Below are positions 9,757 to 19,556 of a stretch of 64,000 bases of DNA, in pieces (the first letter of the stretch is position 1; each line of letters begins with the position of its first letter). The stretch spans positions 1,488,001 to 1,552,000 of the forward strand of contig NZ_CP051155.1 of the NCBI RefSeq assembly GCF_012277275.1, read 5' to 3'. The position numbers and the translations under genes are program-made. The notes under the pieces are model-generated. The model saw only the letters and a list, made by a program, of their open reading frames with translations, did not search any database and had not been told where the DNA came from. The DNA comes from Gephyromycinifex aptenodytis (GTDB lineage: Bacteria > Actinomycetota > Actinomycetes > Actinomycetales > Dermatophilaceae).

Positions 9757-11760
9757 TCAACCGGTCGCACCTGAGCGGATCCGCGTCGCGGCAAACAGGA
9801 TGAGTAGGCCGCTGAGGAGGAACAGCACCGCGCGAAGGACCCCGTCGAGCGCCACCAGGTCGAACAGGAACAGCTTGGCCACGGCGCACACCAGCAGCCC
9901 GGCAGCCACGCCCCGGTGCCGCACACTGCGCACCACCAGCACCACCGAGATCGCGACCACCACGACGGTCATGCTCACGTGGGCGACCCGGAACCCCAAC
10001 TGGCCGGGGCTGAGCAACGCCCCCAGCGCGATGCAGGCTGTGGCGAAGGCGTAACCCCCCAGTAGCGCACCGGCCCAGATGCGCACGCGGGCGCTGGGAA
10101 CGCTCGGTCCCTGATCGGCGCTGGCAACGTGAGTGGCACCCACGGCGACGAGCCCCAACGCCCCCGCGCACACCGCGAGCGGGTTCTCGATCCCGCCCGG
10201 AGCCGTCAACACCAGCGGCGGCGCCTGCTGCAGCAGGGCGATCGCGCCCATGGCACTCAACCCGACGCTGCCCCACCAGATCTCCCGAGCCCGGGGCAGC
10301 AGGAGCAGCAGCAGTGCGGCCAGCGCGAAGGCGGACGCCCACCACGGCGCGGAGACCAGCTTGAGCGTGGCGACGGCGAACAGGATGACCCCGAGCGGGA
10401 CGTGCACCCGGGCCAACCCGTAGCGAGCCGTGGCTAGGGCACAAGCTGCCGCCAGGATCATGGCCAGGTAGCCCCCCAACGGGTTGGAGGTCAACATCGC
10501 CACGGCGAGACTGGCCAGCAGGGGCACCGCAGTCAGGATGGTGCGATGCCGCACCAGGCAGGCGACCCACATCAGGCAGGCGACCAGTACCGCGGTGACG
10601 GCCACGACCCACAAGCGCTCGTGGATCAGCAACAGCGAGGCGATCACGGCAAGGACGAGGACCAGGCTCAACCCCACAACCGCGAGCGATTGCAGGCGAG
10701 TCCAGTTGTGGGCCCGCACCAGCGGCCACATCGCAAGCGAAGCCACCAGCGAGAACAGAATCCACAGCACGAACGGCTGCGCCGAGACGCTGCTGCGCAA
10801 TGGGTCGAGCAGGAGCACCGGAAGAACCAGCAGCGTCTCGGCAAGCACGAGATCGGCCAACAGTTCGCGGCGCCACACTCCGGCGACATAGGCCCCGAAC
10901 AACGCGAGCGCCAGCGCCAACCCCACCCCGGCCCAATCCGGTAGCCACCCGTAGAGACTGGTGCAGGCGACGACCACCAGAAAACCGCCGGTAGCGGCGG
11001 TCGCTGCCAGCCCGACCGCCGCTTCGGCGTGGCGCACCCGCACCCGGTAGGCACCCCCGGCCAGGGCGAGGCTGAGCAGGGCCAGCGAGGCCACCCGCAA
11101 CGCGGGCCCGAACCACCCGGCATGCACCGCCAGCGCCAGCAGGAACCCGGCGCCTACCAGCGTCACGAAGGAGCCACCGACCGCCAGCAGCCGTTCGTCA
11201 TTGACCTTGCGTGCCTGCCGCTTGGCGCCGGCCCGCTGCGGGAGCACCAGTGGCGGCGGCGCCCCAGGCGCGGACGCCGAGGCTGGCGGTGCTGCGGCCG
11301 TCGTGGCAGCAGGCGAGGCGGGCGTCTGCTCCCTGCTGAATGGGCCCGTGGGCGTGGGCGGCTCCGCAGGGGGCCGGCTTGGCTGCTCAGCGGCGGAAGG
11401 CGACCCCGACCGGCCGGTGGGGCTGGAGCGATAAATCTCCTGCGCCGCCACTCCTGGCGGCACCCACGCCGGCGCAGCGGGAGCCCCTGGCTGTGTCTCT
11501 GCCGGGGAGCGAAGGTGGGTCTGCTCACCGGCGGCGACTGGATCGACGTAGGAGCGCTTGCTTGCGGTCTGTCTGGGCGGTGTGGGCTGCCGATCCGGGG
11601 AACACCCGGCGGTGTCGACTCCCCACCCATAGCGCAGGTCGTGGCGCAATCCTTGCACCTGTTCACGCAGCAGGCTGACCTCGTTGAGGATCTGGTCCAT
11701 ACGTGCATCGCGGCGGTTCACGGCGGTTCCCAACGTCGCAGGCGGATCGTCTGCCTCCAT
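9757..11760 (-). CDS. DUF2339-family polytopic membrane protein
   Basis: This 667-residue integral membrane protein has a short coiled-coil-like N-terminus (MDQILNEVSLLREQVQGLRH), a Pro/Ala-rich cytoplasmic linker to about residue 185 and then some 14-18 closely packed hydrophobic helices, the layout of DUF2339. The ATG at 11760 has GAGGAG 5 nt upstream. No function is established for the family. It is convergent with the SGNH hydrolase gene. Confidence 0.78.
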   Translation of the reverse strand: MEADDPPATLGTAVNRRDARMDQILNEVSLLREQVQGLRHDLRYGWGVDTAGCSPDRQPTPPRQTASKRSYVDPVAAGEQTHLRSPAETQPGAPAAPAWVPPGVAAQEIYRSSPTGRSGSPSAAEQPSRPPAEPPTPTGPFSREQTPASPAATTAAAPPASASAPGAPPPLVLPQRAGAKRQARKVNDERLLAVGGSFVTLVGAGFLLALAVHAGWFGPALRVASLALLSLALAGGAYRVRVRHAEAAVGLAATAATGGFLVVVACTSLYGWLPDWAGVGLALALALFGAYVAGVWRRELLADLVLAETLLVLPVLLLDPLRSSVSAQPFVLWILFSLVASLAMWPLVRAHNWTRLQSLAVVGLSLVLVLAVIASLLLIHERLWVVAVTAVLVACLMWVACLVRHRTILTAVPLLASLAVAMLTSNPLGGYLAMILAAACALATARYGLARVHVPLGVILFAVATLKLVSAPWWASAFALAALLLLLLPRAREIWWGSVGLSAMGAIALLQQAPPLVLTAPGGIENPLAVCAGALGLVAVGATHVASADQGPSVPSARVRIWAGALLGGYAFATACIALGALLSPGQLGFRVAHVSMTVVVVAISVVLVVRSVRHRGVAAGLLVCAVAKLFLFDLVALDGVLRAVLFLLSGLLILFAATRIRSGATG

Positions 11761-11898
11761 CGTCTCCTCGCCGGAGGGGATGTGTCGTGAGTATGCACAC
11801 CCATGTGCCTACCCACGATGCGCTCAGCCATGGCAGCAGCAGGCCTTGCCGGTGCCGGGTCTCAGCGGCGCCGGTAAGCGCAGCGCGGCCGTGGACGC

Positions 11899-11937
11899 GT
11901 GTCCGGTGCAGGTCATCTCGATGACCTGCACCGACAC
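11899..11937 (-). terminator. Terminator of the DUF6421-SDR-aldolase operon
   Basis: A 12-bp perfect stem (ggtgcaggtcat / atgacctgcacc) with loop ctcg is extended by gtgtc/gacac past one bulged base. It lies just downstream of the aldolase stop codon on the minus strand and before the DUF2339 gene. Confidence 0.75.
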
Positions 11938-11965
11938 GTAGGACCCGGAGCGGACCTGTCCAGCC

Positions 11966-13099
11966 CTAGGCGCGCTGTAGTTCCTCGCGCAAGGCCTGCA
12001 CGAACCTACTGATGTCCGTCGAGGTGGTGTCGAAACTGCACATCCACCGCACCTCGTCGGTCGCCTCATCCCAAACGTAGAACGGGAATCTCTCCTGCAG
12101 GGCAGCAGTGACCGCCGGGGGCACGACGGCGAAGACCGCGTTGGATTGCGGTTCCCGCGTCAGTTGCACGCCCGGCACCTCGCGCACTGCCTCGGCCAAC
12201 TCACGCGCCATCGCGTTGGCGTGCGAAGCAGGACGGCGCCAGGTCTGGCCGGTGAGCAACGCCAGGAGTTGCACCGAAACGAAGCGCATCTTGGAGGACA
12301 GTTGAGCGTCGAGCTTGCGCACGAACAACGGCCGCGAGACCGCCTCCGGGTTCAGAACGATGACCGCCTCGGCGCCCATCAGCCCGTTCTTCGTCCCGCC
12401 GAAGGACAGGACGTCAACACCCACGTCGGTGGTCACCGCCCGCAGCGGCACGTCCAAGGCGGCGGCAGCGTTGGGCAACCGGGCACCGTCCAAATGAACC
12501 CACATACCCAGACCGTGGGCGTGCTCGCAGATCGCGGCCAGCTCTTGCGGGGTGTAGAGCGTGCCCAGTTCGGTGCTCTGGGTCACCGATACCACTGCCG
12601 GCTGCGCGTGGTGCTCGTCGCCGAAGCCCCACGCCACAGTGTCGATGAGCTCGGGGGTCAGCTTGCCGTCCGGGGTGTCGACCGGCAGCAGCTTGGTTCC
12701 TGAGATCTTCTCCGGCGCGCCGCACTCGTCCACGTTGATGTGGGCGCTGCGCGCGCACACCACCGAGGACCAACGCTGCGTGAGCAGGTCCAGAGCGACC
12801 ACGTTCGCGCCGGTGCCGTTGAACACGGGGTAGATCTCGGCGAGCTCACCAAACTCCTGGCGCACCAGATCACCCAGGGCGGCCGTGTAGACATCGGCGC
12901 CGTAAGCACGCTGGTGCCCACCGTTGGCCAACGCGAGCGCTTCCATGACCTCCGGCAAGACACCGGAGTAGTTGTCGCTGGCGAAACCCCGAAACTCCGG
13001 GTCATGCAAGCGACGGACGCGATTGGGCTGACGTAGCGGCGGCGCCTGCGGGGGCGGCTGCGGAGTGGCAGCAGAGTCGGGCGTCAGGGAGTCAGACAC
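11966..13099 (-). CDS. Threonine-aldolase-like PLP enzyme (beta-eliminating lyase family)
   Basis: This fold-type I PLP protein of about 377 residues resembles low-specificity L-threonine aldolase. Substrate/cofactor motifs include FASDNYSGV, GTGANVVALD, HLDGARLPNA and the PLP lysine in SFGGTKNGLMG. Family members cleave L-threonine or allo-threonine to glycine and acetaldehyde. The GTG at 13099 overlaps the SDR gene by 16 nt; an ATG at 13138 would overlap more and add a poorly conserved leader. It is the last gene of a three-gene overlapping operon, so its real substrate may be a related beta-hydroxy amino acid rather than threonine. Confidence 0.85.
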   Translation of the reverse strand: MSDSLTPDSAATPQPPPQAPPLRQPNRVRRLHDPEFRGFASDNYSGVLPEVMEALALANGGHQRAYGADVYTAALGDLVRQEFGELAEIYPVFNGTGANVVALDLLTQRWSSVVCARSAHINVDECGAPEKISGTKLLPVDTPDGKLTPELIDTVAWGFGDEHHAQPAVVSVTQSTELGTLYTPQELAAICEHAHGLGMWVHLDGARLPNAAAALDVPLRAVTTDVGVDVLSFGGTKNGLMGAEAVIVLNPEAVSRPLFVRKLDAQLSSKMRFVSVQLLALLTGQTWRRPASHANAMARELAEAVREVPGVQLTREPQSNAVFAVVPPAVTAALQERFPFYVWDEATDEVRWMCSFDTTSTDISRFVQALREELQRA

Positions 13100-13782
13100 A
13101 GACGGGTTCCGTTCAGCTCGGCGGCGGGGATATCCCATAGACCTACCAGGCGCTCAGCGAGCTCCTCGACATGGGTGTAGCCCGCAAACTTGGCCTGCGG
13201 TTTGGCTTCCCGCATGGCATCGGTCAGCAGCGCCTTGATCTGGACGATCACTGCTGCGGCATCGGTGTCCCGGAAGGAGTGCGCGCACGCCAGCGTCCAC
13301 GCCTCTGCTGCCGCTTTGGCTGCCGCGTACGAAGCGTTCTTCGCGGTGGGCTGTTGCGCCTGGGTGGTGGAGACGATCGCCAGCCTCCCCCCGGAATCGC
13401 GCAGCGCATCGTGAAAGGCCCGGCTCGTGTGCTGCAGGGTGCGAATCAGCAGATCGTGCAACCACTCCCAGTCGGCCAGATCGGATTCGACGATGCCGGC
13501 GCCTCCGCGCCAACCGCCCACCAGATGCATCAAGCCGTCGACATGGCCGTGCTCGGCAAGCAACCGCTGCGCCAACTCGCGGGTCGCCTGCTCATCCAGC
13601 AGATCCACCCCGATACCGGCCGCCTGCGCACCGGCGCCCTCGGTCAACGCCTGAACCTTGCTTTCATCACGGTCCAATGCGATGACGGTCGCGCCGTGCT
13701 CCAGGAGACGGCTCACCAGCGGCGGCCCGGCCGCGCCGGCGGCGCCGGCGACGACGACGACCTTGCCGTCCAGGTTGCTCAT
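13084..13782 (-). CDS. Short-chain dehydrogenase/reductase (SDR)
   Basis: This 232-residue Rossmann-fold protein has a glycine-rich N-terminus (VVVAGAAGAAGPP) in a slightly divergent form of the TGxxxGxG motif, and the YxxxK catalytic pair in ASYAAAKAAAEA near residue 152. The upstream ISTTQ-like segment (AIVSTTQ) supplies the Ser/Thr. SDRs oxidise or reduce alcohols, ketones or sugars with NAD(P)H; the substrate is unknown. It overlaps the DUF6421 gene by 4 nt (ATGA) and the aldolase gene by 16 nt, so all three are probably made together. Confidence 0.85.
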   Translation of the reverse strand: MSNLDGKVVVVAGAAGAAGPPLVSRLLEHGATVIALDRDESKVQALTEGAGAQAAGIGVDLLDEQATRELAQRLLAEHGHVDGLMHLVGGWRGGAGIVESDLADWEWLHDLLIRTLQHTSRAFHDALRDSGGRLAIVSTTQAQQPTAKNASYAAAKAAAEAWTLACAHSFRDTDAAAVIVQIKALLTDAMREAKPQAKFAGYTHVEELAERLVGLWDIPAAELNGTRLCLTP

Positions 13783-15905
13783 GCGCCTACCTCCACCTGG
13801 TCGATGTCCGCGGCGGTGATGCCCGCGGTAGAGGCGATGACCGGCGCCAGCTTCTTCTCCAAGGCCTCGAAGAAGACGTTGAGCGGGAACTCATCGTCCA
13901 GCACCGCATCGACCAGTTCCTTGCGGGTGCCGTCCAACGGCAGGGCGTCAGCGCCCTTGGCCCAGGTCGAACGCGGGTGCGGAGCGACGTAACCGGCGAC
14001 GAACTCGTAGCTGGCCAGCCAGTGGGCCACCTTGCTGCGGTCGATACCGTCGCGGTAGAGACGGTTTACCGCCTCGGCCAGTTCCACGACGGCGCCCGGG
14101 ACCCGCTGCCAGTCGAAGCTCAGCTTGTTGTCCGTCCAGCGCAGCGCATCGTTCTTGTGCAGCCAGGCGAAGATCAACTGCCCGCCCAGTCCGTCATAGT
14201 TGCGCACCCGCCCGCCGGTGACGGCGAAGCGGAAGATGCGGTCGAAGACCACCCCGTACTGCACCGCCTTGGCGAACGGTTGGCCTTCCTTTTCCAACTC
14301 CACTGCTTGGACGAAGGTGTTGAGGTCGCAGCGCAACTCCTCCAGGGAGTACATCCAGTACGGCATCCGCTGCTTGATCATGAACGGGTCGAAGGGCAGG
14401 TCACCGTGGCTGTGGGTGCGGTCGTGGATGAGGTCCCACATCGCGAACATGCCCTGGCAGTACTCCTGGTTGCTCAGGAGACGCTCGGCGTCCGGCGGTA
14501 GTTGCAGACCCAACAGCTGCGAGGCTGCCGTGACGACACGACGGAACCGGGCGGCCTCTCGATCCGAGAAGATCGCGCCCCAATGGAACTTGGGCACATC
14601 GCGCACCGCGACCGTCTCGGGGAAGAGCACGGCTGAGTTCGTGTCGTAGCCGGGGGTGAAGTCCAGGAAGTTGATCGACAGGAAGGCCGGGTTGTCGTAG
14701 CGCTGTTCCACCTCGGCCAGCCACTCCGGCCACAGCACGCTGATGAGTACAGCCTCGATGTTGCGCAGCGGGTTGCCGTTCTGGGTGTACATGGGGAACA
14801 CCACCAGGTGGCAGATCCCGTCCTCGCGGTGCTGATCAGGCCGGAAGAGCACGAGGGAGTCCAGGAAGTCCGGCACCCCGAAGCCCTCGTCCTTCCACCG
14901 GGCGAAATCAGCCTGTAGCGCAGACAGGTACTCCGCGTCGTGGGGGAACTCACCGGCCAAGGCTGCGATTCCGGCGATGATCCGATCGGTGAGCGAGGCG
15001 GCGGCTGACAGGTCGTGAGCCTGCCCGTCGATGGAGCCGTCCTTGCTCTGCATCGGCCGCAGCTCTTCCACGGCGGCCTTCAGCTCCAGCCAGCGCGGGT
15101 CCAAGGCGAGCCAGGCGCCCGCGACCTGGGTCTCAGAGACGACGGTGGAGGAACCGGCTGCCCAGGTGATGAGGTTGACCCAGAGCGTCTCGTGGTCGAA
15201 CTCCTCGATCGAGTCGTCGCCGAACAGGTCGGAGTCGGCCAACACGACGACCCGTCCCTGGCCGTGACGTGCCGTCAACGCCAGGGGCTCACCTGCAGGG
15301 TGGGCGGCCGGGCTGGTCGTGGCCAACACGTTGACCTTGCCGTCGTTGGAGGCATCGAGCACCTGCAACGTGCCAGCGCGATAGAAGCAGGCCTCTTGGA
15401 CACCCGCCAGCAGGCCTTGACCGCCCTTGCCGTGCAGATCTGCCATCACCCAGGAAGAGACCCCGTTGTGCCGTGCGGTGCCGTCGTGCGCCGTCACACT
15501 GCACACGCTGACGCCGAACGCGGACAGCAACTCGTTGAGGTTTGTGCCATAAGTGTCCTGGTTGCACTCACCCAAAACCACCAGTCCACCGCCGTCGCGA
15601 ACGAACTGTTCGATGGCCTGGATCTCTTCGGAGCCGAACATCGGAGAGCCCGAGCCGCTGGCGCGCTCGGCGCTGGTCTCGGCCGGATGGGCGATGACGA
15701 GAACGTCTGCCTCAGCCACGGCGGCCCCGATCTGACCCTCACGGTGGGAATCGATCTCGAAGCCGCGTTTACGCAACGCCTGGGCAGCTAGCGCGTAGCT
15801 GGCGTCGGCAGGTTGGGCGGGGTTGATCCGCGCGGCCACCGCCGCGTCAAGCGACCAAGCTTCGCTGTGGGACTCCTCGAACAAGACCCGGGGGAACACG
15901 CTCAT
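13779..15905 (-). CDS. DUF6421-type protein, uncharacterised; possible metal site
   Basis: This protein of about 708 residues has no known function. I assign it to the DUF6421 type from memory of actinobacterial proteins with this neighbour set. Residues ~40-250 resemble a class-I glutamine-amidotransferase-like fold (VLVIAHPAET, FVRDGGGLVVLGE, RVVVLADSDLFGDD), without an obvious catalytic triad. The middle part contains HDRTHSH (His 494, 498, 500), followed about 25 residues later by EELRCDL (Glu 522/523, Asp 527), which looks like a zincin-type metal site. The ATG at 15905 has AAGGAG 8 nt upstream. It heads the operon with the SDR and aldolase-like genes. Confidence 0.65.
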   Translation of the reverse strand: MSVFPRVLFEESHSEAWSLDAAVAARINPAQPADASYALAAQALRKRGFEIDSHREGQIGAAVAEADVLVIAHPAETSAERASGSGSPMFGSEEIQAIEQFVRDGGGLVVLGECNQDTYGTNLNELLSAFGVSVCSVTAHDGTARHNGVSSWVMADLHGKGGQGLLAGVQEACFYRAGTLQVLDASNDGKVNVLATTSPAAHPAGEPLALTARHGQGRVVVLADSDLFGDDSIEEFDHETLWVNLITWAAGSSTVVSETQVAGAWLALDPRWLELKAAVEELRPMQSKDGSIDGQAHDLSAAASLTDRIIAGIAALAGEFPHDAEYLSALQADFARWKDEGFGVPDFLDSLVLFRPDQHREDGICHLVVFPMYTQNGNPLRNIEAVLISVLWPEWLAEVEQRYDNPAFLSINFLDFTPGYDTNSAVLFPETVAVRDVPKFHWGAIFSDREAARFRRVVTAASQLLGLQLPPDAERLLSNQEYCQGMFAMWDLIHDRTHSHGDLPFDPFMIKQRMPYWMYSLEELRCDLNTFVQAVELEKEGQPFAKAVQYGVVFDRIFRFAVTGGRVRNYDGLGGQLIFAWLHKNDALRWTDNKLSFDWQRVPGAVVELAEAVNRLYRDGIDRSKVAHWLASYEFVAGYVAPHPRSTWAKGADALPLDGTRKELVDAVLDDEFPLNVFFEALEKKLAPVIASTAGITAADIDQVEVGA

Positions 15906-16139
15906 TCTCAACTCCTTCGTTGATACCGCACCCCGCCGCTCGGGGCAGCCGGATTCAGGCTATCGACCCGCGCAGTGCGCCGTGCGGACAACGAACAAAC
16001 CCCCCCGCTGTTAACACTTCGACTCCTCTGCTAGCGCCGTCAACAGGGCCGAGTGCGTACCCACACAAGCCGAGGCGGAGCGCGACCTCGCCCAAGTTCT
16101 AGGTACGGTGGTCACGTCTGCTTACGAAAGGGGCTCCCC

Positions 16140-19100
16140 ATGGGCATCGGCAAGACTTTTCTCGCCTGGCCTGCCTTACGGCAACTACGCGAAGGTGATT
16201 TTCTCGGGCGCGGCCCTGCAGTCGCCACCAAGCGCACGACCAACCTGACACCGCGAACGGCCGAAGCCGACCGGGTTGTGCAGAGTGTCTGCCCGTACTG
16301 CGCGGTCGGGTGCGGCCAGAAGATCTTCGTCAAGAACGAGGAGATCGTGCAGATCGAGGGCGACCCCGATTCCCCGGTGTCCCGCGGCAGGCTCTGCCCC
16401 AAGGGCAGCGCGAGTGAACAACTCGTCAACTCCCCCACCCGCCAGACCAAGGTGCTCTATCGCGCGCCCCACGCCACCGAGTGGACCCACCTCGGGCTCA
16501 CCCAGGCCACGGAGATGATCGCGGACCGCATCATCGAGACCCGGCGGCGCACCTGGCAGGAGACCGATGAGAACGGTCGCCGCCTGGCGCGCACGATGGG
16601 CATCGCCTCCCTCGGCGGCGCCACCCTGGACAACGAAGAGAACTACCTGATCAAGAAGCTTTTCACCGGTTTGGGTGCGATCCAGATCGAGAACCAAGCC
16701 CGTATTTGACACTCCGCCACTGTCCCCAGTTTGGGGGCCTCATTCGGGCGCGGCGGCGCCACGCAGTTCGTGCAGGACATGGCGAATGCTGACTGCATCG
16801 TCATCCAGGGTTCCAACATGGCCGAAAACCACCCGGTGGCATACCAGTGGGTTACTGAGGCCAAGATGCGCGGAGCCACCATCATCCACATCGACCCGCG
16901 TTTCACACGGACTTCGGCTGTGGCTGACAAACACATCCCGATCCGGGTCGGCAGCGACATCGTCATCCTCGGCGCGCTGATCAACCACGTCCTGCAAGAG
17001 GAGAAGTATTTCAAGGACTACGTGCTGTCCTACACCAACGCGGCCACCCTCATCACCGAGGAGTTCGGCGATGTGGAGGACCTCGACGGGGTGTTCTCGG
17101 GTTACGACCCCGAGACCGGCACGTACGACATGCGCTCCTGGGGTTACGACTCAGCCGCCGGTGACGGCCACGTCGAGGAGTCCTCTGAGCAGGCTGCCGG
17201 GCAGGACGGTGCCGACGGCAAGGAGAGCAGCAGCGGCCACGAACAAGGCGCTGCCGGACCTTCGCTGGAGCACGCTGTCGTCAAACGCGACGAGACGCTG
17301 CAGCACCCGCGCACCGTCTTCCAGATCCTCAAACGCCACTACGCGCGCTACACACCCGAGCTCGTGGAGCAGATGTGTGGCGTGAGCCAGGCCGACTTCG
17401 CCTACCTGGCGGACGCACTCACGCGTAACAGTGGCCGCGAGCGCACCAGCTGTTTCGCCTACGCCGTGGGCTGGACCCAGCACAGCCTCGGTGCCCAGTT
17501 CATCCGCACCGCCGCGATTCTGCAGCTGCTGCTGGGCAACATCGGGCGACCCGGCGGCGGCATCATGGCGCTGCGCGGGCACGCCAGCATCCAGGGCAGC
17601 ACCGATATCCCGACGCTGTTCAACCTGCTCCCCGGCTACTTGCCGATGCCCAAGGCAGGCGCACACGACACGTTCGAGAAGTACATCGCCTCGATCGCCT
17701 CCCCGCAGCAGAAGGGGTTCTGGACCAACGCCGAGGCGTACACGGTCAGCCTCCTCAAAGCCTGGTGGGGTGATGCGGCAACCGCCAAGAACAACTGGGG
17801 CTTTGACTATCTGCCCCGCATCAACGGCAACCACAACACCTACGCCACGGCGATGGGCATGCTGGAGGAAACCGTCGAGGGGTACTTCCTTCTCGGACAG
17901 AACCCGGCGGTCGGCTCGTCGCACGGGCGGATGCAACGCCTGGGGATGAGCCACCTGAAGTGGCTCGTCGTGCGGGACCTCAACCTCATCGAATCGGCGA
18001 CCTTCTGGAAGAACGGCCCAGAGATCGCTACCGGTGAGATGAAGACTGAGGACATCGGCACCGAGGTCTTCTTCCTCCCGCCGGCCGCGCACGCAGAAAA
18101 GGACGGCACGTTCACCCAGACTCAACGGATGCTGCAGTGGCACCACGCTGCAGTGCGTCCTCCGGGCGAGTGCCGCTCTGACCTGCACTTCTTCCACGAG
18201 CTCGGGAAGGTGCTGCGGGCCAAGCTTGCCGACTCCACCGACCCGCGCGATCGGCCGCTGCTCGACCTCACCTGGGACTACCCCGAGGACGAGGTCGGCG
18301 AGCCAGACGCAGACGCGATCCTGGCCGAGATCAACGGCTTCCACCTCACCGGTGAGAAGGCAGGGCAACCGCTGTCTGCGTTCACCGAGATGAAGGCCGA
18401 CGGCAGCACAAGCGGTGGCTGCTGGATCTACACCGGCGTGTACAAGGACGGGGTCAACCAGGCCAAGCGCAAGAAGCCGGACGCCGAGCAGTCCTGGGTC
18501 GCGCCCGAATGGGGCTGGGCCTGGCCGGCGAACCGCCGCATCCTGTACAACCGCGCCTCGGCCGACCCCCAGGGTCGCCCGTGGAGTGAACGCAAGGCCT
18601 ATGTCTGGTGGGACGAGGACGCTGGCAAGTGGACCGGCCACGATGTCCCGGACTTCCCGCTGGCCAAGGCGCCCTCGTATCGGCCGGAACCCGGCGTGGG
18701 CGGCCCGGAGGGTCTGGCCGGTGACGATCCGTTCATCATGCAGGCCGACGGCAAGGGCTGGCTGTTCGCACCCAAGGGCATGCTCGACGGGCCGATGCCG
18801 AGCCACTATGAGGCTCAGGAGTCCCCGGTCGACAACACCCTGTACAACCAGCAGCGCAACCCTTCACGGTTCGTCTATCCGCGCAAGGACAACCTCACCG
18901 CGCCCTCCTTCGGCGAGCGCGGGGCCGAGGTCTACCCGTTCGTGTTCACGACCTACCGGCTCACCGAGCACCACACGGCGGGCGGTATGAGTCGCTGGCT
19001 GCCTTACCTTGCCGAGTTGCAGCCGGAGTTCTTCTGCGAGGTCTCACCGGAGCTGGCCAAGGAACGCGGTCTGGAGAACGGCGGTTGGGCCACGATCATC

Positions 19101-19556
19101 TCGCCGCGCTCGGCGATCGAGGCGCGGGTACTGGTGACCGAGCGGATGACACCGCTGACGATCAACGGCCACACGATCCACCAGATCGGCCTGCCCTATC
19201 ACTGGGGTGTCGGCGGTGACGGTGCTGTCGTCCAGGGCGACGGGGCCAATGACCTGCTCGGGGTGACGCTGGATCCCAACGTCGCCATCCAGGAGAGCAA
19301 GGTCGCCAGTTGCGACATTCGCGCGGGTCGCAGGCCCACCGGCGCGGCGCTGCGCCATCTTGTCGATGAGTACTCCTCACTGGCCGGAATTACGGCCGAG
19401 ACCGGCAACGCACGGCGCAATCCGTACGCGCAGCCCCAAGCCACCCCGACCCCCGCAGACGCGGACGAGGGTGCGGGTCAGGGGAAGGCGCCGGTGGAGG
19501 AACGCGATCCACAGCAAGACGTCGGCCATCGGGCCGAAGAGAGTGAGCGGGCATGA
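16140..19556 (+). CDS. Selenocysteine-containing formate dehydrogenase, catalytic alpha subunit
   Basis: Molybdopterin oxidoreductase of about 1138 residues that oxidises formate to CO2. The in-frame TGA at 16707-16709 encodes selenocysteine at residue 190. The context NQARI-Sec-HSATV matches the NQARV-Sec-HGPTV region of E. coli FdnG, and the frame stays open and conserved beyond it. The [4Fe-4S] ligands are Cys 51, 54, 58 and 86 (CPYCAVGC...GRLCPKG). No twin-arginine signal is visible, so it is predicted to be cytoplasmic. A low-complexity acidic insertion lies at about residues 340-380, and the last ~45 residues are Pro/Glu-rich. The ATG at 16140 has GAAAGGGG about 6 nt upstream. It overlaps the Fe-S subunit gene by 4 nt. 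It must be read as one gene, not two. Confidence 0.95.
16710..16745 (+). promoter_or_regulatory. Putative SECIS hairpin after the Sec UGA
   Basis: Just 3' of the UGA, tcccc (16723-16727) pairs with ggggg (16733-16737) around the loop agttt. The apical loop starts about 18 nt after the UGA and carries a G-U, as bacterial SECIS loops do when bound by SelB. The lower stem is less clear by eye. Confidence 0.65.

Noticed and set aside
9500-11116. 538-codon minus-strand open frame overlapping the DUF2339 gene
   Set aside because: Arg/Gly-rich out-of-frame shadow of a multi-helix membrane protein on the same strand.
16140-16709. Interpretation of the first formate dehydrogenase segment as a pseudogene ended by a nonsense codon
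   Set aside because: The stop is UGA at the exact Sec position, both sides are conserved, and all sel genes are present nearby.
17151-18806. 551-codon minus-strand open frame within the formate dehydrogenase gene
   Set aside because: Antisense shadow of a strongly conserved enzyme; no domain, no ribosome-binding site.
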